Origin: JAOPZW01 sp963806015
Lineage (GTDB): Bacteria; Actinomycetota; Thermoleophilia; Solirubrobacterales; Solirubrobacteraceae
Length of the DNA: 64,000 nucleotides
Direction: 5' to 3'
NCBI GenBank assembly: GCA_963806015.1
Contig: CAWDWM010000002.1
Coordinates: 496,001-560,000, forward strand
Part shown: piece by piece, positions 33,917 to 44,963 of the stretch
Layout: the number at the start of each line of letters is the position of its first letter
How positions within the stretch are numbered: the first letter of the stretch is position 1
Translations under genes and position numbers: made by a program
The notes under the pieces: generated by a model
The model's database searches: none
What the model saw: the letters and a program-made list of their open reading frames with translations, nothing else
What the model was told of the DNA's origin: nothing

Positions 33917-33925
33917 GGAGGGCCA
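33906..33925 (-). promoter_or_regulatory. Palindrome centred on the hydrolase start codon
   Basis: TGGCCCTCC-AC-GGAGGGCCA: 9-bp arms with the GTG start (33914-33916) at the loop. It could be an operator overlapping the transcription start or an RNA hairpin holding the start codon. Confidence 0.45.
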
Positions 33926-34147
33926 CCTTATCTAGCGGCGACCGGTGCTGGCCTGGGCGAGAGCGATGTGGATGAGCGTGGTCTGCATGCCATGCAGCGT
34001 CCCAGCGCGGGGCGGCTGCGCCGATGCGGGCTACCGGCGTCCGCGGGTGTGCCATCCCGCCGGCGATGGTGCGGGAGGCCGCACCACTGCGGCCCGGGCC
34101 GGGTTGGCGACAGTAGGGTCCCGCGCTCCCCGCCGAAGGAGGTCGTC
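33917..34147. other. Intergenic region between divergent genes, with palindromes
   Basis: 231 bp between the S33 hydrolase and a secreted protein. It holds CTGCATG-C-CATGCAG (33983-33997, a perfect 15-bp operator-sized palindrome), a GGCCGCA-CCAC-TGCGGCC hairpin (34077-34094), and TAGGGT (34114-34119) as a likely -10 box for the rightward gene. No small gene was recognised. Confidence 0.5.
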
Positions 34148-34804
34148 GTGAAGCTTCGCCTGCCGTCCCCCGCCATGGTCGTCGCCGTCATCGCCCTGGT
34201 CGTCGCCCTGTCGGGCACCGCCATCGCGGCCGTCAACTTCGCCCAGAACGCCGGTGCGGTCGACGGCAAGAGCGCCGTCGGCGCCAAGGCCTCGCTGCGC
34301 TCGGCCGCCGGCAAGCTCGTGGCGACCGCGACCGGCGGCAACGGCAAGGGCCAGATCCCCGCGCGCTTCCTGGAGGGCGTCATGCGCGGCGGGACGATGA
34401 CGCTGTCGAAGTACCTGCGCACGGTGGACAACCAGGCCGGCCGGGCCACGCCGCTGCTCATCATCCCGGGGATCGGGCGCTTCGATGCGCAATGCGACGA
34501 CGTCGACCCGACGGTGGGCACGCAGACGACGCGCACGTCGATCACCTTCACCGCCTCCGTCAACCAGGGCGTCAACGTCTCGCGCCTGCTTGGGCGCGAC
34601 ATCGGCGCCGGCGAGCGCCCCAGCGTGTTCAGCGCCCCCAAGGGCCAGCCGGTGTCGATCCTGGCCAGCGCCGACGGGCTCTTCGAGGTCATCATGGAGG
34701 CCAAGGGCCGCTCGGTGCTCATCACGGGCGCCTCGCGCACGGACAACGGCCCCGGCCCGAACGCCGCCTGCCTGATCTGGGGCACGGCCTTCAGGGTCGG
34801 CTGA
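34148..34804 (+). CDS. Secreted hypothetical protein with Solirubrobacterales-type N-terminal segment
   Basis: A 218-residue protein beginning MKLRLPSPAMVVAVIALVVA followed by LSGTAIAAVNF. This PSPAxVVAxxALxVAL-GTAxAA leader recurs on many Thermoleophilia secreted proteins. The mature part is beta-rich, has two Cys (DAQCDDVD and AACLIWG) that could pair, and has no recognised domain. The GTG start is backed by AAGGAGG at 34136-34142. Its last 14 bp overlap the convergent PLP-enzyme gene. Confidence 0.8.
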   Translation: MKLRLPSPAMVVAVIALVVALSGTAIAAVNFAQNAGAVDGKSAVGAKASLRSAAGKLVATATGGNGKGQIPARFLEGVMRGGTMTLSKYLRTVDNQAGRATPLLIIPGIGRFDAQCDDVDPTVGTQTTRTSITFTASVNQGVNVSRLLGRDIGAGERPSVFSAPKGQPVSILASADGLFEVIMEAKGRSVLITGASRTDNGPGPNAACLIWGTAFRVG

Positions 34805-35867
34805 GCTCGAGCGCGCGCTCGAGGTCGGCCAGCAGGTCCGGTGCGTCCTCGATCCCGGCGTTGAAGCGGATGAAGCCCTCGCCGACGGCGTCGGTGCCCC
34901 ACCGCGCGCGGCGCTCGGCGTTGGAGTGCAGGCCGCCGAAGCTCGTGGCCTGTGCGACCAGCTCGCAGGCGCCGAGCAGCGCGTCGGCGCGGGCGTGCGA
35001 GCCGACGTCGAAGCAGACGACCGAGCCCAGGCCCGGCCAGCGCACGTCGCTGACGTCGTCGCGGGCGCGCAGCCAGTCGGCCACCGCGCGCGCGTTGGCC
35101 TCCTGGCGCTCGAGGCGCAGGGCCAGCGTGGCCAGCGAGCGGTGTGCGAGCCACGCCTCGAACGGTCCCGGGATCGAGCCCGTAGCGGTGCGCCACGCCC
35201 GCAGCGCCGCCGCGCGCTCGGGGTCGGCCACTGCGACCGTGCCCAGGACGAGATCGCTGTGGCCCGACACGTGCTTGGTGGCGCTCGTCATCGAGTAGTC
35301 GGCGCCGAGCTCGAGCGGGCGCTGGCGCAGCGGACCCGCCAGCGTGTTGTCGACCGCGACGACGGCGCCCGCGGCGTGGGCCTCGGCCGCGAGCGCGGGC
35401 AGGTCCAGGACGTCGAGGCCCGGGTTGGAGGGCGACTCGAGCCACACGAGTGTCGCGCCGGGCAGCGCCTCGCGCACGGCGTCGTCGGCCGTCGGCACGA
35501 GGCGCACCTCGACGCCGTTGGGCTCGAGCACGTCGCGGGCGATGGTGCGGATCCCGGGGTACGCGTCCGACGGCGCCACCAGCACGTCGCCGCGGTGCAG
35601 CGCCGGGATGACCACGGCGCTGGTGGCGGCCATTCCTGAGGCGAAGACCACGCTGTGGGCTCCCTCGAGCTCGCCGAGCGCCTCTTCCAGCCGCGCCCAC
35701 GTTGGGTTGTCGTAGCGCCCGTAGTTGAAGCGCGAGGCGTCGGCCGGACCGGCGAGGTGGTAGGGCGCGGCGAAGGTCGGGCCCGGCAGGAACGGCTCGC
35801 CGTCGGCGGGCGCCGGCAGCCCGGCGTGGGCCGCCCGCGTCGAGTCGCCGGCGCCTCGCTGCGTCAC
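34791..35867 (-). CDS. Cys/Met-metabolism PLP-dependent enzyme (cystathionine gamma-synthase/lyase family)
   Basis: A 358-residue fold-type I PLP enzyme. Motifs are FNYGRYDNPTWARLEEAL, FASGMAATSAVV, LVWLESPSNPGLDVLD and AVDNTLAGPLRQRPLELGAD, with PLP lysine in SATKHVSGHSD; the C-terminal domain has LSRP at the end. It catalyses gamma- (or beta-) elimination or replacement on homoserine or cystathionine derivatives; substrate not resolvable. The GTG overlaps the stop of the upstream small secreted protein (GTGA). Confidence 0.9.
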   Translation of the reverse strand: MTQRGAGDSTRAAHAGLPAPADGEPFLPGPTFAAPYHLAGPADASRFNYGRYDNPTWARLEEALGELEGAHSVVFASGMAATSAVVIPALHRGDVLVAPSDAYPGIRTIARDVLEPNGVEVRLVPTADDAVREALPGATLVWLESPSNPGLDVLDLPALAAEAHAAGAVVAVDNTLAGPLRQRPLELGADYSMTSATKHVSGHSDLVLGTVAVADPERAAALRAWRTATGSIPGPFEAWLAHRSLATLALRLERQEANARAVADWLRARDDVSDVRWPGLGSVVCFDVGSHARADALLGACELVAQATSFGGLHSNAERRARWGTDAVGEGFIRFNAGIEDAPDLLADLERALELSRP

Positions 35868-36379
35868 TTGGGCGGGTTCACGTCGGCGCGGATGAAGTCG
35901 ACCGCGCCGCCCTTCATCTGCGCGGTGACGATCGGGGCGTTGCCCTGCACGAACGCGTCGTAGTGCGTGTAGAGCCAGAAGGCGCCGACGGTGAACTTCG
36001 CGCCCGGGTAGAGCTGCTTGAGCTTCGCCGTCGGATCGCCGACGTGCAGCCCGCGCTCGGTGGTCCAGCGCTTGGAGCGCAGCCGCGCCCACTGGATGCG
36101 CGCGCTGTCGCCGCAGCCCGAGCGGAAGACGGCCTTGACCCCCACCGTCGACCAGTTCACGTCGCAGAAGCCCCCGCCACCGCTCTTGCGCGTCGAGGGG
36201 CGCCCCCAGGCCCTCACGGCGTTGCGCAGCGTGCCGTGGCTGCCGCTCGCGCGGAAGCCCCCCAGCTCGGTGACGTGCTCGTTGGCGACCTTGATGACGA
36301 GGTCGGCCGCCGAGGCGGTGGACGGGGCCGCGAGCGCAACGAGCGCGGCGACGAGCAGGACGAGGCGTGGACCGTTCAT
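35864..36379 (-). CDS. Secreted hypothetical protein
   Basis: A 171-residue exported protein with signal peptide (1-24, PSTASA). The mature part contains GTLRNAVRAWGRPS, GFCDVNWSTVGVKAVF and SGCGDSARIQW (two Cys likely paired). It then has GLHVGDPTAKLKQLYPGAKF, a motif style seen in uncharacterised actinobacterial periplasmic proteins. Function unknown. It precedes and overlaps the PLP enzyme gene. Confidence 0.8.
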   Translation of the reverse strand: MNGPRLVLLVAALVALAAPSTASAADLVIKVANEHVTELGGFRASGSHGTLRNAVRAWGRPSTRKSGGGGFCDVNWSTVGVKAVFRSGCGDSARIQWARLRSKRWTTERGLHVGDPTAKLKQLYPGAKFTVGAFWLYTHYDAFVQGNAPIVTAQMKGGAVDFIRADVNPPK

Positions 36380-36391
36380 GGGCGCGACAGG

Positions 36392-36604
36392 CTACGCACC
36401 GGCGCGCTCGCACGCGTCGAAGCCCGACGTGCGGTGGGAGGCGTCGCAGAACGGCTTGGTCTGCGACTGCCCGCAGCGGCACAGGGCGATCGGCCCCTCC
36501 GGCAGATCGAACCGATTGCCGTCGGCGTCGACGATCGTCACCGGGCCGGTGACCTTGTACGGCCCGTTGTCGCGGACCTTGATGACGACCTCGGCATCGT
36601 CCAT
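36392..36604 (-). CDS. CDGSH iron-sulfur domain protein
   Basis: A 70-residue MitoNEET-like 2Fe-2S protein. The cluster motif is CRCGQSQTKPFCDASH, matching C-x-C-x2-(S/T)-x3-P-x-C-D-x2-H with three Cys and one His. There is a single domain and no membrane anchor, so it is probably a soluble redox or cluster-transfer protein. It lies 11 bp downstream of the cNMP-binding protein gene on the same strand. Confidence 0.93.
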   Translation of the reverse strand: MDDAEVVIKVRDNGPYKVTGPVTIVDADGNRFDLPEGPIALCRCGQSQTKPFCDASHRTSGFDACERAGA

Positions 36605-36615
36605 CCGCGCGACCC

Positions 36616-37008
36616 TCAGGCCTGATCGCTGCGCTGCGCCACCACGTCGCGCAGATGCGCCACGGCCTTGGGCGCGGTCTTCTGCAGCCGGCGGATGTCC
36701 CAGCTGGTGAGGGTCACCAGGAGCATGGGCGAGGTCGCGACGACCGTGGCGTTGCGCTGCTCGCGCTGCAGCACGCCCATCTCGCCGAACACGTCGCCGG
36801 GCCCCAGATCGGCGATGTGCTCGCTGTCGCGGTCCACGCTCGCGGTTCCCTCCTCGATGGCCAGCACGTCGTAGGAGTAGTCGCCCTCGCGCACGAGCTC
36901 CTTGCTCGCGGGCACCGACACCTCGGCCGCGAGCGCCGCGATATGGCCCAGCTCGTCCTCGCTGAGGTCCGCGAAGACGGGGATCTTCTTCAGGCGCGCA
37001 GGGTCCAT
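36616..37008 (-). CDS. Cyclic nucleotide-binding domain protein
   Basis: A 130-residue single CNB domain. The phosphate-binding cassette region reads LGPGDVFGEMGVLQREQRNATVVA, the expected FGE-x-x-L...RxAxV pattern (RNATV). No HTH follows, so unlike CRP it cannot bind DNA by itself and is probably a cAMP or cGMP sensor acting on partners. It lies just beyond the clpC terminator. A class III cyclase is encoded about 23 kb away. Confidence 0.88.
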   Translation of the reverse strand: MDPARLKKIPVFADLSEDELGHIAALAAEVSVPASKELVREGDYSYDVLAIEEGTASVDRDSEHIADLGPGDVFGEMGVLQREQRNATVVATSPMLLVTLTSWDIRRLQKTAPKAVAHLRDVVAQRSDQA

Positions 37009-37031
37009 TTGGCGCGGGAGCCTACAACGAG

Positions 37032-37057
37032 TGAGGGCCGCCTCGCGGCGGCCCTCA
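37032..37057 (-). terminator. Hairpin downstream of clpC
   Basis: TGAGGGCCGCC-TCGC-GGCGGCCCTCA, eleven perfect pairs, beginning 6 bp after the clpC stop. No T-run follows. It separates clpC from the cNMP-binding protein gene. Confidence 0.65.
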
Positions 37058-37062
37058 GCAGG

Positions 37063-39654
<2,592 letters not shown>

Positions 39655-39900
39655 GTGCTGCTGGTCCTTCCTGCTGTGCGGGTTGAAGCCTCAGCCTCGG
39701 TCGATGCTTGGTCCTTGGAGTGTGGTTCGCGGGACGGGGTATCGCCCGACTACTCACCTATTCGGTCATAACCGCCGAGAGGATGAGTCGATCGGTTTTT
39801 GCTGGCAGGCCATGAGCCAGTCTACCAACGTGTCTTCGGGCCCCTGCGCCACGACCCAAGGGCTTCCCGCAGAGTGGGCGAACTACGCCGTCGGGACCCC
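39655..39900. other. Intergenic region upstream of clpC
   Basis: 246 bp between clpC and the Clp N-domain gene, both minus strand. AGGAAGG lies 13 nt before the clpC ATG as a weak RBS. TATGAC (39765-39770) and TAGACT are possible -10 boxes, but no clear -35 partner was found. There is no convincing ClgR, HspR or CtsR box and no gene. Confidence 0.4.
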
Positions 39901-40503
39901 TCATGCCCCGCCGAGCGCGCCACGAACGGCGGCCTCGTCGAGACCGTGCTCCCGCAGGAGGGCAGAGCTCGTACCGCCGAGGCCCAGCATGGCCAGCAGG
40001 ATGCGCGCATCGACGCGCGGATGGCCGAGGTCGCCGACCGGCAGCTCGCGGTCGCCGAGCCACACCGGGACCGGGCCGCCCTCGCCCACGGCGCGGTCGA
40101 GATCGAAGCGCTGCGGCGGGTGGATCAGGTGCTGCAGCGCCTCGTCGCGCAGGCGCGCCGGGTCCAGGCTGCTGAGCTGCACGGCCTCGGGGTCCGCGGC
40201 CAGCGCGAGCAGGAGGTGGGCGGGCCCCGCGAGCTCGTGCCCGAGGCGCTCGGCCTCGTGCGGAGCGGCTTCGAGGGCGCGCTTGGCGGCGTCGGTGAAC
40301 GGCAGCTCGCCGTCGCCCGGGCCGTCGCCCACGCCGATGCGGACCCGGACGTCGTGCGCGCTCAGCGGCACGAGCAGCGCGATGGTGCCCAGCACGCCGA
40401 GCAGCAGGTGGCCGGTGCCGATCGCGCCGCTGCGCAGGGCCTGCGCCTCCAGGTGGGCCAGCGCGATCGCCTGCCGGCCGTCGGCCGTGTAGCGCTCCAA
40501 CAC
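39901..40503 (-). CDS. Clp N-domain-only protein (ClpC N-terminal paralog)
   Basis: A 200-residue protein starting MLERYTADGRQAIALAHLEA with GAIGTGHLLLGVLG, LAGPAHLLLALAADPEAV and DARILLAMLGLGGTSSALL. These are divergent repeats of the Clp_N helical module that in ClpC binds adaptors and substrates. There is no AAA domain. It could modulate ClpC by binding its adaptors or substrates. It lies upstream of clpC in the same direction. GTG 40503 or TTG 40500 may start it. Confidence 0.82.
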   Translation of the reverse strand: MLERYTADGRQAIALAHLEAQALRSGAIGTGHLLLGVLGTIALLVPLSAHDVRVRIGVGDGPGDGELPFTDAAKRALEAAPHEAERLGHELAGPAHLLLALAADPEAVQLSSLDPARLRDEALQHLIHPPQRFDLDRAVGEGGPVPVWLGDRELPVGDLGHPRVDARILLAMLGLGGTSSALLREHGLDEAAVRGALGGA

Positions 40504-40513
40504 TCAGCCGAGC

Positions 40514-41902
40514 CTAGCCGAGCAGGAAGCGCTGGACGGCGCGCCGGCCGGCGGCGCCCGGGGACCGCGACTGGACGGAGTGCCCGGCTCCGGGGACCAC
40601 GACGAGCTTGCCCTGCGGGGTGTGCGCCGCCTGCTCGCGCGCCCAGGGCAGCGGCGTGGAGAGGTCGTGGTCGCCCGCGAGCAGCAGCGTCGGCACCGGC
40701 GGCAGGTCGCCGCTGCGCGGCGGCGCCGGGGCGGGCGTGGGCGGCCAGCGCAGGCAGGTCTGGGCGAAGCCGTTGCCGACCACCGTCGCGTGGTCGTACG
40801 GGGCCGGGTCGGTGCGGGCGGCGGCGCGCCGCAGCGCCGCCTCGCGGCCGGCGAGCGGCGTCGTAGGCGGCCCCCACGGCGCGCGCACGTCCGCGCACAG
40901 GGTCGCGGCGTGCAGGCCCTGGCTGAGGACTGCGGCCGGCGTACGCTGGGCTCGGCGCACGACGCGCACGATCCGGTCGAGATGGCCCGGATGGCCGGCG
41001 CGCGCCTCGCGCAGCGCCGCGACCACCCCGGGGAAGCCGGGCGCGCCGACGCTCATCGCCACGAGGGTGTCGTCGAGCTCGGCGCCGTCGTGGCGCGCGC
41101 GCACCACCGCCGCGAGGTCGGCCGCCGGGTCGCCCGGGCAGTGCTGCGCGCGGCAGACGAGGCGCAGCACCCGCGCGGTCTCGTGCATGCCGTCGACCTC
41201 GAGGGCGTCGAGGCCAGCCGCCGGCACGACGGAGTCGAGCACCAGCCGGGCCACGCGGTCGGGATGGGCGATCGCGTAGCGCTCGGCCACGAAGGTGCCG
41301 TAGGAGACGCCGTCGAGCGTGAGCTTCTCGGCCCCCAGCGTGGCCCGCAGCGCGTCGAGGTCCGCGACCGTGTCGGCGGTCGAGTAGAAGCGCCGCCGCG
41401 GGCCGAGCGCCTGTGCGCACGCCTCGACGGTGCCGCGCGGCGGCACGGTGAGGTCCGAGGTCCCCATCGCCCGTTGCAGAGCCGGACAGCGCAGCGCCCC
41501 GGCGCCGGTGCCGCGCTGGTCGAACATGACCAGGCGATAGTCGTGCAGGAGCCGGCGCATGCGCTGGCGCGCCCGCGGGACGAAGGCCACGCCGCCCTGC
41601 CCCGGGCCGCCGGTGAGCGCGAGCAGCACGCCCCTGGGCGCGCCGGCGTTGTCGGCCGCCGCGACGGCCAGGCGCAGCTGGCCCGGCGTGCGGCCCGAGT
41701 GGTCCAGGGGGACGACGAGCGACGAGCACGTGAAGCCCGGCGCGTCCGGGCACGGATGCGAGCCGGCCAGGCGCGGCGCCGGCGCCGGCGCCGGCTGCGT
41801 GGCGACGGTCGCCCGCGTCGTCGTGCTGTGGACGGCGCCCTTGCCCCCGCCCCCGCACGCCGTCATCGCGACGGCCAGGGCGATGACGGTGGCGCGGCGC
41901 AC
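40514..41902 (-). CDS. Lipoprotein alpha/beta hydrolase, TAP-like (peptidase S33 family)
   Basis: A 462-residue exported protease. The lipoprotein signal is MRRATVIALAVAMTAC with lipobox MTAC (Cys16), and a low-complexity Ala-Pro linker follows. The catalytic domain has LTGGPGQGG oxyanion motif, FDQRGTGAG, nucleophile GVSYGTF (Ser), Asp in LAGDHDLSTPL and His in GAGHSVQSR, typical of SlpD/TAP secreted tripeptidyl aminopeptidases. It probably releases N-terminal peptides outside the membrane. Several Cys suggest disulfides. Confidence 0.9.
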   Translation of the reverse strand: MRRATVIALAVAMTACGGGGKGAVHSTTTRATVATQPAPAPAPRLAGSHPCPDAPGFTCSSLVVPLDHSGRTPGQLRLAVAAADNAGAPRGVLLALTGGPGQGGVAFVPRARQRMRRLLHDYRLVMFDQRGTGAGALRCPALQRAMGTSDLTVPPRGTVEACAQALGPRRRFYSTADTVADLDALRATLGAEKLTLDGVSYGTFVAERYAIAHPDRVARLVLDSVVPAAGLDALEVDGMHETARVLRLVCRAQHCPGDPAADLAAVVRARHDGAELDDTLVAMSVGAPGFPGVVAALREARAGHPGHLDRIVRVVRRAQRTPAAVLSQGLHAATLCADVRAPWGPPTTPLAGREAALRRAAARTDPAPYDHATVVGNGFAQTCLRWPPTPAPAPPRSGDLPPVPTLLLAGDHDLSTPLPWAREQAAHTPQGKLVVVPGAGHSVQSRSPGAAGRRAVQRFLLG

Positions 41903-41908
41903 GAGCCG

Positions 41909-43366
41909 TCAGTCGCGCATCGCGGGGAACAGCACGACCTCGCGGATCGTGCGCTTGCCGGTGAGCAGCATCACCAGCCGGTCGATCCCGATGCCGATCC
42001 CGCCGGCGGGCGGCAGCCCGTGCTCGAGCGCCTGCAGGTAGGCCTCGTCCAGGGGCATGGCCTCGTCGTGACCCTCCTCGGCGAAGCGGCGCTGCGCCTC
42101 GAAGCGGGCGCGCTGCTCGTCGGGATCGTTGAGCTCGGAGAAGGCGTTGGCGATCTCCATCCCGCCCGCGAAGGCCTCGAAGCGCTCCACCAGCCCCGGC
42201 TCGGAGCGGTGGTCCTTGGCCAGCGGGGAGATCTCCTTGGGGTAGTCGATGACGAACGTCGGCGCCACGAGCGTCGGCTCGACGACCTTGGAGAACAGGT
42301 CGTCGACGAGCTCGGGCCACGTCAGCCCGTCGGTCGGGATCTCGGACCCCGACGCCGCGATCGCGCTCGCGAGGGCGTCGCGGTCGCGCAGCGCGAGCAC
42401 GTCGATCCCCGTCGCCGCGTGGATGGCGTCGCGCAGGGTGACCCGGCGGTAGGGCGGCGTGAAATCGATCTCACCGACATAGCCCGCGGCCATGGCCACA
42501 CGCGGCAGCAGCTCCTCGACGCGGCGCATCACGTCGTTGTAATCCGCGTAGGCTTCGTACCACTCGACCACCGTGAACTCGGGGTTGTGCTTGTAGGAGA
42601 TGCCCTCGTTGCGGAAGTTCTTGCCGATCTCGTAGACGCGCTCGAGGCCGCCGACGATCAGGCGCTTGAGGTAGAGCTCGGTGGCGATGCGCAGGTAGAG
42701 GTCGCGGTTCAGCGCGTTGTGGTGGGTGGTGAACGGCCGCGCCATCGCCCCGCCGTAGAGCGGCTGCAGGATCGGCGTCTCGACCTCGACGAAGCCCTCA
42801 CCGTCGAGATAGGAGCGCACCGCGCTGATGATCTTCGCGCGCGCGACGAACAGCGCCCGGGCCTCCTCGGAGGCCATGAGGTCGAGCTCGCGGTGGCGAA
42901 AGCGCGTCTCGACGTCCTGCAGGCCGTGGAACTTGTCCGGCGGCGGGCGCAGGCTCTTGGCCAGCAGCTCGAAGCCTTCAACGCGCAGCGACAGCTCGCC
43001 GCGGCGCGAGCGGAAGGCCACCCCGTCGACGCCGACGATGTCGCCGAGGTCGAGGTCGAGCAGGCGGGCCATCGCCTCCTCGCCGAGGACGTCGGCGCGG
43101 GCCTGCAGCTGCATGCGCCCCGAGCGGTCGTCGAGGTCGAGGAAGGCCATCTTCCCCTGGCCGCGGCGGGCGTGCAGGCGCCCGGCGACGCGGTAGTGCG
43201 CATCGGTGTCCTCGCCGGCCGGCAGGTCGGCATGGGCGGCGTGGACGGCGCTGACCGGCACCACGCCCGGGAAGGCGTGCGGGAACGGCTCGACGCCGTC
43301 CGCGCGGAGAGCCTCGAGCTTCGCCCGCCGTGCCGCGAGGAGCTCGGAGCCTTCCTCCTCGGCCAT
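41909..43366 (-). CDS. lysS: Lysyl-tRNA synthetase, class II
   Basis: A 485-residue synthetase with OB-fold anticodon-binding domain (about 50-150). The catalytic core holds motif 2 (EIGKNFRNEGISYKHNPEFT, EWYEAYADY) and motif 3 (GIGIGIDRLVMLLTGKRTIR). All class II features are intact. It follows greA by 7 bp, a common actinobacterial pairing. Confidence 0.96.
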   Translation of the reverse strand: MAEEEGSELLAARRAKLEALRADGVEPFPHAFPGVVPVSAVHAAHADLPAGEDTDAHYRVAGRLHARRGQGKMAFLDLDDRSGRMQLQARADVLGEEAMARLLDLDLGDIVGVDGVAFRSRRGELSLRVEGFELLAKSLRPPPDKFHGLQDVETRFRHRELDLMASEEARALFVARAKIISAVRSYLDGEGFVEVETPILQPLYGGAMARPFTTHHNALNRDLYLRIATELYLKRLIVGGLERVYEIGKNFRNEGISYKHNPEFTVVEWYEAYADYNDVMRRVEELLPRVAMAAGYVGEIDFTPPYRRVTLRDAIHAATGIDVLALRDRDALASAIAASGSEIPTDGLTWPELVDDLFSKVVEPTLVAPTFVIDYPKEISPLAKDHRSEPGLVERFEAFAGGMEIANAFSELNDPDEQRARFEAQRRFAEEGHDEAMPLDEAYLQALEHGLPPAGGIGIGIDRLVMLLTGKRTIREVVLFPAMRD

Positions 43367-43373
43367 CGCGGCC

Positions 43374-43853
43374 TTACGCGACGTCGATCTTGGTGATCTT
43401 CAGCTTGCGCTTCTTGCCGCTGGGCAGCGAGACGTCGACGGTGTCGCCGCGCTTGTGCCCGAGCAGCGCCTTGCCCACCGGTGACTCGTTGGACAGCCGC
43501 TTCTCCGAGGGCTTGGCCTCGGCGGAGCCGACGATCGTGTACTTGTCGCTCTCGCCCGTCTTCTCGTCCTTGATGTTGACGGTCACGCCGACCTTGACGA
43601 TGTCGGTCGAGAGGTCGGAGGTGTCGACCACCTGCGCAGAGCGCAGGCGCTCCTCGAGCTGGGCGATCTTCTGCTCGAGCATCATCTGCTCGTTCTTGGC
43701 GTCGTCGTACTCGGAGTTCTCCGAGATGTCGCCGAACTCGCGCGCTTCCTTGATGCGCTCGGCGACCTCGCGGCGCTTGGTGGTCTGCAGGTCGTCGAGC
43801 TCGCGCTGAAGCGTCTCGAGGCCTTGCGGAGTGAGGATGACGTCCTTGGGCAT
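43374..43853 (-). CDS. greA: Transcription elongation factor GreA
   Basis: A 159-residue factor starting MPKDVILTPQGLETLQREL. The N-terminal coiled coil has the acidic tip EFGDISENSEYDDAKNEQ, the D/E residues that enter the polymerase secondary channel and stimulate transcript cleavage. The C-terminal globular domain ends with LKITKIDVA. ATG 43853 matches the family N-terminus; GTG 43892 would add 13 residues. Upstream, TATACT (43948-43953) is a good -10 box, giving a leader of about 90 nt with a CCCCGC/GCGGGG hairpin. Confidence 0.95.
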   Translation of the reverse strand: MPKDVILTPQGLETLQRELDDLQTTKRREVAERIKEAREFGDISENSEYDDAKNEQMMLEQKIAQLEERLRSAQVVDTSDLSTDIVKVGVTVNIKDEKTGESDKYTIVGSAEAKPSEKRLSNESPVGKALLGHKRGDTVDVSLPSGKKRKLKITKIDVA

Positions 43854-43947
43854 GGGGGCCTGATGTTCTCTGGGATGGACCGCCTGAGACACGAAACCCC
43901 GCTCGCTGGCGGGGAGGGCGCAGACGGCGTGGCTGGACGAGCGGGGC

Positions 43948-43953
43948 AGTATA
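43948..43953 (-). promoter_or_regulatory. Likely greA -10 box
   Basis: TATACT on the minus strand, just after the dus stop. No -35 consensus is visible. The transcript would carry a leader of about 90 nt with a GC hairpin (CCCCGC...GCGGGG around 43897-43912). Confidence 0.45.
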
Positions 43954-43961
43954 GCGCCGCG

Positions 43962-44963
43962 TCAGGCCGCGGCCGCCAGCGCCTGCAGGCCGGCCAGGAC
44001 CGCTCGCGCCTCCGCAATGGTGGCCGTCCCCTGCATGGCTTGCTGCACCGCCTTGGAGGCGTGCAGATGCTCCAAATACCACGGATAGAACTTGCGCAAA
44101 TAGCGCCCAGCGCGGTCGGCGCCGAGGTGCTCGACGGCGCGCTGCATCACCCATTCGAGCTCGGCGAGGACCTCGTCGTCGGTGGGTCCGGCGGCCCGCG
44201 TGCCGAGCACCTGCCCGAACAGCCACGGGTTGCCCAGCGAGCCGCGGGCGAGCATGACGGCGGTGGCCCCGGTGCGCTCATAGCCGGCGTGGACAGCCTG
44301 CGCCGTGCTCATGCCACCGGTGAGGATCACCGGCGCGTCCAGGCTCTGCACGAGCCGCGCGGCGAGGTCGTAGTCGGGCGTGCCCTTGTGGTGCACCGCG
44401 GCGCTGCGCGGGTGAAAGCCGATCGCGCTCACGCCCGCGTCGTGGACGAGGCGGTGGGCGAGCTCATAGCCGTCGGTCTCCCCCGGGCGCTGGCCGGAGC
44501 GCAGCTTGACGGTCACCGGCAGCCCCGAGCCCTCGCGGGCGGCGCGCGCGACCGCCACCGCGGTGTCGGGGTCCTTGATGAGCGCCGCGCCGGCGCCGGT
44601 CTTGCACACCTTGGGCACCGGGCAGCCCATGTTGAGGTCGATGAGGTCGGCGCCGTGCTCGGCCACCGTCGCCGCCGCCGAGCGCATGACGTCGGGGTCG
44701 TGGCCGAAGAGCTGGATGGAGACCGGCCCGTGCGCGCGCTCGTCGGGATGGATGCGCAGCAGCTCGCGCATCGTCTTCTCGTTGCGGTGGTGGATGGCGA
44801 AGGTCGAGACCATCTCCGACACCGCGAGCCCCGCCCCGTAGCGCTTGGCCTGCAGGCGCACGAACCAGTTGCCGATCCCGGCCAGGGGCGCGAGCAGCAC
44901 CCGGTTGGGGACCTCGACGGGCCCGATCCGCCACGGCGTGCCGAGCTCAGGCGTTGCGCTCAT
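43962..44963 (-). CDS. tRNA-dihydrouridine synthase (DusB-type)
   Basis: A 333-residue FMN TIM-barrel enzyme reducing tRNA uridines. Motifs are LAPLAGIGNWFVR, DLNMGCPVPKVCKTGAGAAL (catalytic Cys in MGCP), VTVKLRSGQ, GFHPRSAAVHHKG and GATAVMLARGSLGNPWLF, followed by a C-terminal helical RNA-binding domain (about 245-333). It overlaps the 3' end of coaX by 17 bp, so the two are cotranscribed. Confidence 0.94.
   Translation of the reverse strand: MSATPELGTPWRIGPVEVPNRVLLAPLAGIGNWFVRLQAKRYGAGLAVSEMVSTFAIHHRNEKTMRELLRIHPDERAHGPVSIQLFGHDPDVMRSAAATVAEHGADLIDLNMGCPVPKVCKTGAGAALIKDPDTAVAVARAAREGSGLPVTVKLRSGQRPGETDGYELAHRLVHDAGVSAIGFHPRSAAVHHKGTPDYDLAARLVQSLDAPVILTGGMSTAQAVHAGYERTGATAVMLARGSLGNPWLFGQVLGTRAAGPTDDEVLAELEWVMQRAVEHLGADRAGRYLRKFYPWYLEHLHASKAVQQAMQGTATIAEARAVLAGLQALAAAA

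Noticed and set aside
39655..39900. HspR (HAIR), CIRCE, CtsR or ClgR box upstream of clpC
   Set aside because: No CTTGAGT-N7-ACTCAAG, CIRCE or tandem GGTCAAA was found; the closest ClgR-like text (TTCGCCCACTCTGCGGGAA) is imperfect.
41760..41790. GGCGCC-rich simple repeat in the TAP-like hydrolase gene
   Set aside because: It encodes an Ala-Pro linker after the lipobox; a normal low-complexity spacer rather than a regulatory repeat.
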